From an uncultured Bacteroidota bacterium (GTDB lineage: Bacteria > Bacteroidota > Bacteroidia > Chitinophagales > Chitinophagaceae): a stretch of 40,457 nucleotides of DNA. The notes under the pieces were generated by a model. The model had not been told where the DNA came from, did no database searches, and saw nothing but the letters and a program-made list of their open reading frames with translations. Position numbers and translations under genes: made by a program. This document shows, piece by piece, positions 9,345 to 16,821 of this stretch; position 1 is the first letter of the stretch; the number at the start of each line of letters is the position of its first letter. The stretch is from assembly GCA_903877645.1 (NCBI GenBank), contig CAIRES010000049.1, positions 1 to 40,457 of the forward strand, given 5' to 3'.

Positions 9345-10093
9345 ATGATCAGAAAATATTTAAACAATATCGCCCAATCAAAGAAGGAGAAGATCACGTG
9401 GCGCAGCCATGAAGTGACGAGGATAGAGGCATTCAGTGATGGGGTACTTGCGTTCGGGGTCAGTTTGCTGGTGATCTCGCTGGAAGTACCCAAAGATTCA
9501 AAAGCATTGATGGACTCGCTGGAAGGGCTGATACCGTTTGGGTTCTGTTTTTTTGGTGTTTTCTGGATATGGAAATCGCAATATCGTTTTTTCAGAAGGT
9601 ATGGCCTGCATGATGATGTGACACTGGGGCTCAACGCTGCATTGCTTTTTGCGACGCTGGCCTATCTCTACCCGCTCAAGTTTTTGTTCAATTCGGCTTT
9701 AATGCCGAATGGGTCGTATGTGATACAGTCGGGCGATGAGATAAAAATATTCGTATTGTACATGACAGGTTTTGGATTCATTAACCTGCTTTTTGTCTTT
9801 ATGTATCTAACAGCATTGTACAAGCGCAAAGCGATCAAATTAACAGAAGCGAGGTATTTGAAACGAAAACTACCTTGTGGTTCTTTCTATTTCCTGTCAT
9901 TATTACAATAGCCGTTATTGCCTATATCTATTCTGTTATTTCGATTGATCCCAAATATCTACAGGTGTCTTATTATATTCTTGGTTTGCAGGTAATCCTT
10001 CCACGCTGGTTCAAGCGAAAGAGGGAGCGTCTCTTCAAAAAGAAATTCGGTGACATCCCTGAGGTGGAGATCAATCATAACCAGGAAGGGTAA
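9345..10093 (+). pseudogene. Second TMEM175-family gene with a -1 frameshift
   Basis: The ATG at 9345 opens a protein closely similar to its upstream neighbour (RSHEVTRIEAFSDGVLAFGVSLL; both share an ILNN/SNF...QSKKE-like N-terminus). The frame is correct to LTE (codon 9846-9848) and then shifts; the original frame ends in a stop at 9909-9911. Aligning with the neighbour's LTDVEAFETRT shows that the sequence resumes in another frame as EVFETKT from 9851 and runs to TAA 10091-10093 (GDIPEVEINHNQEG). One base is missing at about 9849-9851. Either the last two TM helices are lost or this is a base-calling error. Without the shift the product would be ~249 residues, the same length as the paralogue. 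Confidence 0.8.
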
Positions 10094-10255
10094 GCTTCTG
10101 CCAGGAATAGTCAATATCTGATTGGCCCTTTCAGGGTAGTTAATGACCGGTTAATCTGCCCATGTTGGTACGGTTGTGTATAAACTTCTTTTGTTGTCCC
10201 AAAAGAATACCGTTTTTTTGTATCGCTATATACCTTATTAGAGATAATTGATAAT

Positions 10256-10954
10256 ATGAGTGGAGTTAACAAGTATGCTGTAATAGTAGCCGGTGGTAAA
10301 GGAACGAGGATGGGAACGGATGTGCCCAAACAATTTCTGCCATTGCATGGCATGCCTATGCTTTGCTACCCCGTTCGGGCGTTTGCCGAGGCCGTGCCGG
10401 GCATACACCTTATACTGGTGCTCCCTGCCGACCAAGTGGGTAGCGCACACACTGTACTACGGTCTTATCTTGGGGGCATCAATGTATCTATAGTGGCAGG
10501 GGGAGAGACCCGCTACCACAGCGTGCAAAACGGCCTGAAGCTGATCGCCGATGATGGTATCGTATTCGTACACGATGGTGCAAGGCCCGTCATTTCAGGT
10601 AAGCTCATACAGCATTGCCTGGCGCACACTATTATACATGGCAGCGCCATACCCGCAGTGCCCGTGACCGAAAGCATGAGGCTGCTGGATGGCGAGGGCT
10701 CAAAGCCGGTAGTGCGCGAGCATCTTCGGATCATACAAACACCGCAAACATTCAGTACGGGTATCATACTCCCCGCATTCAGGCAGGAGTTCCAGCATTA
10801 CTTTACCGACGAGGCTACCGTGGTAGAAGCCTCAGGCCAGAAGGTGCACCTTGTAGACGGGGAACGGGAAAACATAAAAGTGACCACCCCCGAAGACATG
10901 ATCGTAGCCGAGGCCCTGCTGAAACAACACCGGGAGCTATTGCCAAGGGATTGA
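10256..10954 (+). CDS. ispD: 2-C-methyl-D-erythritol 4-phosphate cytidylyltransferase
   Basis: 232 residues. IspD makes CDP-methylerythritol from MEP and CTP, the third step of the non-mevalonate isoprenoid pathway, in the cytosol. Visible motifs are the CTP-binding loop AGGKGTRMG (residues 12-20) with a Lys at 25, FVHDGARP near 103, IPAVPVTESMR, QTPQTF near 161, DEATVVEA and the C-terminal ENIKVTTPEDM. The length is normal. The stop TGA (10952-10954) lies 14 bases before the likely start of the next gene. No other mep-pathway genes are adjacent. The start at 10256 gives the usual few residues before the nucleotide loop. Confidence 0.95.
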   Translation: MSGVNKYAVIVAGGKGTRMGTDVPKQFLPLHGMPMLCYPVRAFAEAVPGIHLILVLPADQVGSAHTVLRSYLGGINVSIVAGGETRYHSVQNGLKLIADDGIVFVHDGARPVISGKLIQHCLAHTIIHGSAIPAVPVTESMRLLDGEGSKPVVREHLRIIQTPQTFSTGIILPAFRQEFQHYFTDEATVVEASGQKVHLVDGERENIKVTTPEDMIVAEALLKQHRELLPRD

Positions 10955-10956
10955 AT

Positions 10957-10964
10957 TATCTTTG
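10957..10964 (+). promoter_or_regulatory. Bacteroidota -7 box (TATCTTTG)
   Basis: A perfect match to TANNTTTG lies 4 bases before a GTG (10969). No good TTG -33 box at the usual 17-19 base spacing is seen (a TTG at 10940 leaves only 14). The position implies an mRNA starting at or next to the GTG. Confidence 0.45.
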
Positions 10965-10968
10965 TGTG

Positions 10969-11886
10969 GTGAATAGGATATGCTGTTTGTTATTCTGCCT
11001 TTTGTATATGCACTCTTCAGTGTGCACAGCCCAGCAATATGATACTGCAAGTACATTTAAGGTGCCTATAGAGCTCGATTCCTTTACTGTGCACACGGGA
11101 TTTGATGTCAACGCATTTATCCGCAGGGTGCGCAACGATACTACGTTTTATAAGGCGTTCAAGAATATGAGGTTTGTGCCTTATGATGCCGTGAACGACA
11201 TTAGAGTATTGGACAAAGAGGGTAGTGTAGCGGCTTCATTGCACAGCAAAACACACCAAAACTATAAAGACCGCTGCCGGAATACACAGGTATTGGAACA
11301 ATCTGTAACAGGGGATTTCTTTGACCGGCATGGCGACTACAACTACTATACCGCAGAACTGTTTGCTTACCTGTTCTTTGCAAAGGACCCGGTGTGCAAT
11401 GAAAGCGACGTGGTGGCAGGTGCTATGGATACAAAGGCCGGTGGTAAAATGGGCAAAAGCAAGTACCAGTTGCAGCAGCTCATCTTCAACCCCGGGTCGC
11501 GTGTGAACGGCGTACCTTTCATGGGCGACAGGGCATCGGTGTTTGATGAGGGCGAGGCAGAGAAATACGATTTCAAAATAACGCAGGAGCAGTGTGGAGG
11601 TGAGTCGTGCTTTGTATTCCGCATCAAACCGAAGGCAGGGGAGGAACGTCATGCATTGTATAACGAGCTCACTACCTGGTTTCGCAAGGGTGATTACAGC
11701 ATTGTGGCGCGCGATTACTCGCTGTCGTACAGCAACCTGCTTTATGACTTTGATGTGCGGATGAAGGTGCGTACACAGCAGGTGGGGACTAAGCTATACC
11801 CCACGCACATAGAGTACGATGGCAACTGGCATGTAGTGACTAAGAAACGGGAGCGGGTAAGGTTTAGTGTAGATGTTACTTACTGA
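10969..11886 (+). CDS. Secreted protein of unknown function
   Basis: About 305 residues. The start is chosen at GTG 10969 (GTG 10966 is equally possible) because it yields a signal peptide (MNRICCLLFCLLYMHSSVCTA, cleavage before QQYD). The open frame extends further upstream into ispD, but that part is only the shadow of ispD. The mature part has no motif I can name. It has four Cys (DRCRN, DPVCNES, EQCGGESCF) and a beta-rich second half ending YPTHIEYDGNWHVVTKKRERVRFSVDVTY, reminiscent of lipoprotein-carrier or carboxypeptidase-regulatory-like envelope proteins, but this is not firm. Likely periplasmic or outer-membrane associated. Confidence 0.75.
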   Translation: MNRICCLLFCLLYMHSSVCTAQQYDTASTFKVPIELDSFTVHTGFDVNAFIRRVRNDTTFYKAFKNMRFVPYDAVNDIRVLDKEGSVAASLHSKTHQNYKDRCRNTQVLEQSVTGDFFDRHGDYNYYTAELFAYLFFAKDPVCNESDVVAGAMDTKAGGKMGKSKYQLQQLIFNPGSRVNGVPFMGDRASVFDEGEAEKYDFKITQEQCGGESCFVFRIKPKAGEERHALYNELTTWFRKGDYSIVARDYSLSYSNLLYDFDVRMKVRTQQVGTKLYPTHIEYDGNWHVVTKKRERVRFSVDVTY

Positions 11887-11956
11887 TGTTGCAATTATGC
11901 CAAATAGACATCTGTCTTATTTGTGGATTTTCGGAACAGATAGGTGTTATTTATGG

Positions 11957-12069
11957 CCACCACATAGGCACATAGACCACATAGGTGCAGTAATTGAGCT
12001 AATGTGGTCTTATAATTTATGAGTATAGACCACATAGACTATGTGACGTATGTGCCTCCTATGTGGTGG
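11957..12069. repeat. Dispersed ~112-bp repeat with inverted ends, copy 1
   Basis: 113 bases between two convergent genes. The ends are inverted repeats: CCACCACATAGGCACATAG at the left, and a right end that reads the same on the other strand with small gaps (ATGTGCCTCCTATGTGGTGG). Internal blocks ATAGACCACATAG and ACTATGTG add further symmetry. A second copy lies at 22699-22810 in the opposite orientation, with about four of five positions equal by eye. No coding sequence is inside. It looks like a short palindromic intergenic element (REP/MITE-like). Confidence 0.8.
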
Positions 12070-12111
12070 AAAATATCGCGCTATTCACTGTGTGATTTGA
12101 TTGTATAAGTA

Positions 12112-12561
12112 TTAGGCTCCGAACTGGCGCAAATGGTGGTCCATATGCTTGTAGTTGAGTGAGTTCCATTCGCTTTCCGTCATTTTGCCAAAGAAGGGGT
12201 GGGGGTTCTTGGCAAGGTTGGCGGGTGCGGTGGCAGATAAGCGGCTCAGCATAGTAGTGAGCCTTTGCTTTTCCTCTTGAAATTCTTTGGCCCCAATGAT
12301 CACAAAGCTTTTATCTGTTGGCAATCCTTGTTTGAAAGGTTCCTCTGAAACAACACTCTTTTTAGCCATCTTACCAAATATCCTGCCCAGCAATCCTTGC
12401 TTGCCAGCTCCTTCGCCCAGGTTGGCCTCGATGGCTGCGCTGCAATGAGCCATCATTTGTGCCACATCCATTTTGCCCCACTGGCGTTGCGAGTTTGGCG
12501 TCAGTGTATTGATCCTTGTTATCAGCTCGTTCAATACTTCGGGGGTGTGGATGTTCTTCAT
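12112..12561 (-). CDS. DUF1569 (DinB-like) protein
   Basis: 149 residues from the ATG at 12561; an in-frame TTG 24 bases upstream adds a non-conserved tail. The sequence matches DUF1569: LITRINTLTPNSQRQWGKMDVAQMMAHCSAAIEAN at the N-terminus, KMAKKSVVSEEPFKQGLPTDKSFVI in the middle and HPFFGKMTESEWNSLNYKHMDHHLRQFG at the end. The His at MAHC and the two His at DHHLRQF are in the places of the metal ligands of the DinB/YfiT fold. No substrate is known. It has its own -7 box. Confidence 0.85.
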   Translation of the reverse strand: MKNIHTPEVLNELITRINTLTPNSQRQWGKMDVAQMMAHCSAAIEANLGEGAGKQGLLGRIFGKMAKKSVVSEEPFKQGLPTDKSFVIIGAKEFQEEKQRLTTMLSRLSATAPANLAKNPHPFFGKMTESEWNSLNYKHMDHHLRQFGA

Positions 12562-12582
12562 GTCATTATCGGTTGAGAGTGG

Positions 12583-12590
12583 CAAATATA
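12583..12590 (-). promoter_or_regulatory. -7 box for the DUF1569 gene (TATATTTG)
   Basis: On the minus strand TATATTTG matches TANNTTTG perfectly and lies 21 bases before the ATG at 12561. A TTT, one base off the TTG -33 box, is found 18 bases further upstream. Confidence 0.5.
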
Positions 12591-12711
12591 CAATCCGTAT
12601 CGTTATATAAAGCAGTGTTATAGCAAACTTTGTAAAACGTTAAAATGGAAGATCTTAGGTTCTTTTTATTGCCGATTATAGCTAACTTTACATACAAATT
12701 TTAAGACCAAT

Positions 12712-13476
12712 ATGGATAATTATAATCAGAATTTCTCTAACTACACGGTTATTGACAGTCAGCCTGCATCAGGTTCAGGCGTTGTGGCCAAGAAATTTAT
12801 GGCCGGTGTTTTTTTATGGATGTTTGTGGCGCTTGCGGTATCTACACTTTTTGCGGTGCTGTATTCCACTAATCAATCGCTCTTTTCAGAACTCTACACA
12901 CAAAATGAGCATGGTATGCTACGCCCAAGTGGCCTGGGATGGCTGGTTACCTTAGCGCCTTTTGGTTTCATCCTGATCATGCAGTTCGGTATGAACAAAC
13001 TTTCACCCGGTGCGCTCACCTTCCTGTTCCTGGCCTTCGCCGCGGTACTGGGTATCAGTCTTAGCTACATACTGCTCGTATATACAGCTGGATCGGTTAT
13101 CGGATGCTTTGCTGCTGCATCGGTTATGTTTGGCGTAATGGCAGTTATGGGTTATACAACTGATAAAGACCTTACTTCTTTCGGGCGCATACTTTCTATG
13201 GGGCTTATAGGTATTGTTGTGGCTATGCTCATCAATATGTTCCTGCACAGTTCCGGCCTGGAGTACCTCATCAGCATTATTGGTGTTGCAGTGTTCACCG
13301 GCCTTACCGCTTATGATACACAGAAGCTGAAACGCATAGGCGCCGGCCTTGAATTCGCAGGTACATCTGCCGGAGACACTAAGAAGCTGGTATTGATGGG
13401 CGCTTTAAGCCTCTACCTCGACTTCCTGAACCTGTTCCTTATGCTGCTCAGGTTGTTCGGCAACAGGAGAAACTAA
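12712..13476 (+). CDS. Bax inhibitor-1 / YccA family membrane protein
   Basis: 254 residues. After a ~30-residue cytosolic N-terminus there are seven hydrophobic helices. The family signature GLTAYDTQKLKRIG is in the loop after TM6, and further Asp near the end (YLDFLNLFLMLLRLFG) fit the pH-sensing di-aspartyl region of the TMBIM/BsYetJ calcium-leak fold. Family members act as inner-membrane calcium channels or bind FtsH; the role here is inferred only. It is followed by a strong terminator and so is likely monocistronic. Confidence 0.92.
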   Translation: MDNYNQNFSNYTVIDSQPASGSGVVAKKFMAGVFLWMFVALAVSTLFAVLYSTNQSLFSELYTQNEHGMLRPSGLGWLVTLAPFGFILIMQFGMNKLSPGALTFLFLAFAAVLGISLSYILLVYTAGSVIGCFAAASVMFGVMAVMGYTTDKDLTSFGRILSMGLIGIVVAMLINMFLHSSGLEYLISIIGVAVFTGLTAYDTQKLKRIGAGLEFAGTSAGDTKKLVLMGALSLYLDFLNLFLMLLRLFGNRRN

Positions 13477-13496
13477 TACAGATCGAAAAAATACAG

Positions 13497-13525
13497 CGGC
13501 TGCTCGATTGTGAGCAGCCGTTTTT
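13497..13525 (+). terminator. Intrinsic terminator after the Bax inhibitor gene
   Basis: Perfect 9-bp stem cggctgctc (13497-13505) with gagcagccg (13512-13520), a 6-base loop and five T directly after. It lies 20 bases after the stop codon. Confidence 0.9.
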
Positions 13526-13623
13526 GGTTATATTTGATACAGTATAGCATTCTGAATAGAACTGCTTTTAAAGCCATTATCCCGTGGGATTTGGAATTTG
13601 TAAACTTTGGAATTTAGCCACTT

Positions 13624-14187
13624 ATGCTCAACCTTAAAATAATCATTGCCAGTACCCGCCCCGGCCGCAAGGGCCCGGCTATTGCTTCCTGGTTTTACGA
13701 TATAGCAGTAAAGCACCCGGAATTCAATGTGGAGCTGGTAGACCTTGCAAAGATCAACCTGCCCTTTCTTGATGAGCCGGAGCATCCCCGATTTCAAAGA
13801 TACCAGCACCAGCATACTAAGGACTGGAGCGGCCTGATCAATGCCGCAGATGCTTTTGTTGTGGTGACATCTGAATACAATTATGGCTACCCGGCTACTA
13901 TTAAAAATGCACTGGATTTCCTGTCGAAAGAATGGGCCTACAAGCCAATGGCCTTTGTGAGCTATGGCGGTGTTTCGGGTGGCACCCGTGCTGTGCAGAT
14001 GCTGAAGGGGGTAATTACAGCATTGAGCATGATGCCTTTGTCTGAGGCGGTGCATATCCCGGCATTCACCAAACACATAGATGAGAGCGGTAAATTCAAT
14101 GGCGAACCGGGCCTCGATAAATCAGCAGATGTAGTGCTCAATGAGCTCTATCGCTGGGCGGTGGCTTTGAAGACGATGAGGAGTTAA
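13624..14187 (+). CDS. NADPH-dependent FMN reductase family protein
   Basis: 187 residues with a flavodoxin-like fold. The FMN phosphate-binding loop is IIIASTRPGRKGPAIA at the N-terminus. The second signature is VVVTSEYNYGYPATIKNALDFLSKEW, where the Y/N-rich loop packs on the flavin ring. Length and motifs fit the NAD(P)H-dependent FMN/quinone reductase family (ArsH/ChrR/YieF-like), cytosolic. The substrate (quinone, chromate, azo dye) cannot be told. A second, diverged family member is at 27746-28291. The gene is convergent with mutS2. Confidence 0.9.
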   Translation: MLNLKIIIASTRPGRKGPAIASWFYDIAVKHPEFNVELVDLAKINLPFLDEPEHPRFQRYQHQHTKDWSGLINAADAFVVVTSEYNYGYPATIKNALDFLSKEWAYKPMAFVSYGGVSGGTRAVQMLKGVITALSMMPLSEAVHIPAFTKHIDESGKFNGEPGLDKSADVVLNELYRWAVALKTMRS

Positions 14188-14228
14188 TGAGGGTTTTTGT
14201 GTATATATTTATGAAATTTCACTATTAG

Positions 14229-14366
14229 GTAGGTGTCATGGTGAGCCTCGTCGAACCATGGCGCCGTTGAGTATTATTAGATATTGAGGTTTGGAAGTGT
14301 AATATATTACGTATTACCTGTTCAGCAACGGTATCATGGTTCGACGAGGCTCACCATGACACCTAC
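14229..14366. repeat. Long intergenic inverted repeat (32-bp perfect arms)
   Basis: Arms at 14229-14260 and 14335-14366 are perfect reverse complements over 32 bases (core GGTGAGCCTCGTCGAACC). A loop of 74 bases separates them, and a further 6-bp pair inside (14264-14269 with 14326-14331) extends the stem. It lies between the convergent FMN reductase gene and mutS2 and contains no ORF. It resembles the dispersed palindromic repeats with a GAGC..GTCGAACC core seen in many environmental bacteria, and could act as a bidirectional terminator. Confidence 0.85.
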
Positions 14367-14441
14367 TTGTATATGTTTAGTCGACTCTTGCAAAGAATTT
14401 ATGAGCTTTGCATCCTTAGAGGACATTGATAATTCGTAGCT

Positions 14442-16550
14442 CTACACCTTCTTATCCTTTTTGTGCACCACTACCACCCAGTCGTCAATATTTACGTTGA
14501 ACGGCATATTGCCGATCTTTACTATGGCGCGTTTGTCGCGTAGTTCGGATAATGTGCCTACCTGGTGGTTCTCTTTGTTGCGCACCAGGTCACCTACCTT
14601 TGGCTGGCCGCCACGCAGGTCATAGTTTTTGTCGGCTTTCTTTGCTGCAGCGGCATTGCCCTGCACCTGCTTTTTCCTGAACAATACATTCTCTGCGGCA
14701 TCTATCACCTCTTGTTTGTTCTCTGCCTTTTTCCAGTCCTGTATGATCTGTTTGAACTTGCGCTCTGTGTCCCGCAGGTAATCGAGTTCTTCCTTCTTTA
14801 TCTGGTTTTGCAGATGCAGTATTTCGCGTTCCTGCTTTAGTTTTTCTTTGTTGGTGAGCTCTTCAAAGTTCTTCTTCAGCTTTTGGTTCTCTTTCAGCAG
14901 TTTGTCCAGTTCCTTTTCCTTGTCACCCAGCCGTACAGATTGCTGCTCGGTTTGGTGCAGCATCTTATCCAGCTTGAAGTGTTCTCGCTGAGTGAGTTGT
15001 TTAGCTCTTTCTATTACAGCCGTAGGCAGGCCGCTACGCTGTGCTATGGCAAAGGTGTACGAGCTGCCCGGCTTGCCTATGCCCAGTTGGTACAGAGGTT
15101 CCAGCTTTTCTTCGTCAAAGGCCATCGCCCCGTTAAAGATGCCTTTCACTTTGCCGGCCATTACTTTCAGGTTCAGGTAGTGGGTGGTGATGATGCCGAT
15201 GGCGTGTTTTGCTGCCAGGTCTTCCACTATCGCCTCTGCGAATGCCCCGCCCAGGTTGGGGTCACTTCCGCTACCCAACTCATCAATGAAGAAGAGCGTC
15301 TTGCCATTGGCAAAGTCCATAAAATGCTTCATATCGCGCAGGTGCGCACTGTAAGTGCTCAGCTCATGCTCTATAGATTGTGTATCGCCTATCTGCACCA
15401 TCAGTTGTTTGAAGATGCCTATCTCTGATCGTTCATCGGCAGGTATCAGCAAGCCGGCCTGCACCATCAGTTGCAGCAGGCCCACAGTTTTCATGGATAC
15501 GGTCTTTCCACCTGCATTAGGCCCGCTAATGATGAGGATGCGTTGCTGCCTGTCCAGTGTTATGTTCAGTGGTATGGTTGGCTTACCGGCTGCTTTATTG
15601 TGTAAGTACAATAAGGGGTGGCATGCCTTTACCAATTGCACCAAGGGGTGGGGGCTAAGGCGGGGTATATTACCATTCATGTCTACTGCGAGGAGTGCCT
15701 TTGCCCTGATATAGTCATAGATACCACACAGGTGGTAATAGGCCTCCAGTTGTGGTGCGAAAACGCCCAGGTCTTTGGTTACCTGCACCAGTATGCGGTG
15801 TATCTCCCGGCCTTCGGCACGCTCCAGCGAGAAGATCTCATTATTCAGTTCTATTGTTTCTTCCGGCTCTATGAATACCGTTTTTTGGGTATCACTTTCG
15901 CCGTGCAATATGCCCTTTACTATGCGCTTGTATTCCGCAAGCACAGCGGCGGTGCGGCGCCCATTCATAAAACTCTCCGAGATATCTGCGAGGTAGCCAT
16001 TCTTACTTAGTTTGCGCAGCACACTCTCAAAGGTGCGCCTGGCCTCATACCTCGCCTTGCCCAACTCTGAGCGGATGCGCATCAGCTCAGGCGATGCATT
16101 GTCGCGCACTATGCCGCTATCGTCTATCACTGCATTGATGAGCTCTGTTATTGCCTTTTCATAGGTTACACGTTCGGTTATCGTTCGGAGGGCAGGGAAT
16201 AGCTCATTGTTCTTTTTGAACCATTGCAGTATATCTTTTATGTTCAGCGCCAGTTGTTTGAACGCCACCAGTTGCTCGCCTGAAAGTACCCCATTGATTA
16301 CCACCAGCAGCTTTAGTTCTTTCTGCATGTTGCGGGTGAAGTCATTGGGAAAATGCTCGCCGCCACCCAGTATATTTTTGAATTCATTGGTCTGCTGCAA
16401 CTCCCGCTCCATGTGGTCCATGCGGGTATGAAAGCGGATATTGACCACACGCTCCCTTGCCGCATCAGTGCGGCACTTCTGTATCAGCAGATCACAAATT
16501 TTATTGAACTCCAGGGCTTCGGCGGCATGCGCCGGGTATAACTGCATCAT
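14442..16550 (-). CDS. mutS2: MutS2-family ATPase lacking a C-terminal Smr domain
   Basis: 702 residues. MutS2 proteins act on branched DNA and, in some bacteria, on collided ribosomes. Seen here: the N-terminal core/clamp region, Walker A GPNAGGKT (about 343-350), a Q-loop region (IGDTQSIEHELSTYSAHL), Walker B FFIDELGSGSDP (about 420-431) and the switch His in GIITTHY. A long coiled-coil follows (about 520-620, QREHFKLDKM...KKNFEELTNKEKL). The end is a KOW/TRAM-like beta domain (PKVGDLVRNKENHQVGTLSEL). Full MutS2 is ~780-800 residues and ends in an Smr nuclease domain; that domain is absent here. The ATG abuts the TAG of the small upstream gene, which suggests coupled translation. Confidence 0.92.
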   Translation of the reverse strand: MMQLYPAHAAEALEFNKICDLLIQKCRTDAARERVVNIRFHTRMDHMERELQQTNEFKNILGGGEHFPNDFTRNMQKELKLLVVINGVLSGEQLVAFKQLALNIKDILQWFKKNNELFPALRTITERVTYEKAITELINAVIDDSGIVRDNASPELMRIRSELGKARYEARRTFESVLRKLSKNGYLADISESFMNGRRTAAVLAEYKRIVKGILHGESDTQKTVFIEPEETIELNNEIFSLERAEGREIHRILVQVTKDLGVFAPQLEAYYHLCGIYDYIRAKALLAVDMNGNIPRLSPHPLVQLVKACHPLLYLHNKAAGKPTIPLNITLDRQQRILIISGPNAGGKTVSMKTVGLLQLMVQAGLLIPADERSEIGIFKQLMVQIGDTQSIEHELSTYSAHLRDMKHFMDFANGKTLFFIDELGSGSDPNLGGAFAEAIVEDLAAKHAIGIITTHYLNLKVMAGKVKGIFNGAMAFDEEKLEPLYQLGIGKPGSSYTFAIAQRSGLPTAVIERAKQLTQREHFKLDKMLHQTEQQSVRLGDKEKELDKLLKENQKLKKNFEELTNKEKLKQEREILHLQNQIKKEELDYLRDTERKFKQIIQDWKKAENKQEVIDAAENVLFRKKQVQGNAAAAKKADKNYDLRGGQPKVGDLVRNKENHQVGTLSELRDKRAIVKIGNMPFNVNIDDWVVVVHKKDKKV

Positions 16551-16757
16551 CTATCTACCGCTCACATTTAGCATATAATCCGTAAATTCTTCCAATGTTG
16601 TATTAAAATCACCGGTTACCTCAGAAGAAACGTTTGGATATTTGCCATTACGTTTATTTTCTTCTCTCCATAACAGGAAAGTAACAAAATCAGCCACCTT
16701 CGCCTTTTGGTCGTCAGTTAGAGCTTCGATCTGTGTTTTAAGTTCTTCGCTGATCAT
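16551..16757 (-). CDS. Small protein, DUF2281/antitoxin-like, coupled to mutS2
   Basis: 68 residues. MISEELKTQIEALTDDQKAKVADFVTFLLWREEN resembles the short helix of DUF2281/VapB-like proteins (leucine/phenylalanine heptads around LPxxxxxEVxDFxxFLL). The second half is polar, and there is no clear DNA-binding domain. Its stop TAG (16551-16553) directly touches the mutS2 ATG, so the two are almost surely one transcript. No toxin gene is next to it, so an antitoxin role is not supported. A -7 box precedes it. Confidence 0.65.
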   Translation of the reverse strand: MISEELKTQIEALTDDQKAKVADFVTFLLWREENKRNGKYPNVSSEVTGDFNTTLEEFTDYMLNVSGR

Positions 16758-16776
16758 TATCTACTTTTTTCGTTCA

Positions 16777-16784
16777 CAAATTTA
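16777..16784 (-). promoter_or_regulatory. -7 box for the small gene-mutS2 operon (TAAATTTG)
   Basis: A perfect TANNTTTG on the minus strand, 19 bases before the ATG at 16757. The -33 region is weak (a TTA at 16 bases). It predicts a short 5' leader of about a dozen bases. Confidence 0.5.
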
Positions 16785-16821
16785 GCTAAAAGCCGACATT
16801 TAAGACTTTTCGGAATAAATC

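Noticed and set aside
10615-10968. N-terminal extension of the secreted protein frame into ispD
   Set aside because: It overlaps the conserved ispD coding sequence in another frame, and the signal peptide starts at 10969.
11236-11652. 138-codon minus-strand open frame
   Set aside because: Antisense to the secreted unknown protein; composition without coding character.
16551-16757. Toxin-antitoxin module
   Set aside because: The small protein resembles DUF2281 antitoxins, but the neighbouring gene is mutS2 and no PIN, RelE or similar toxin is adjacent.
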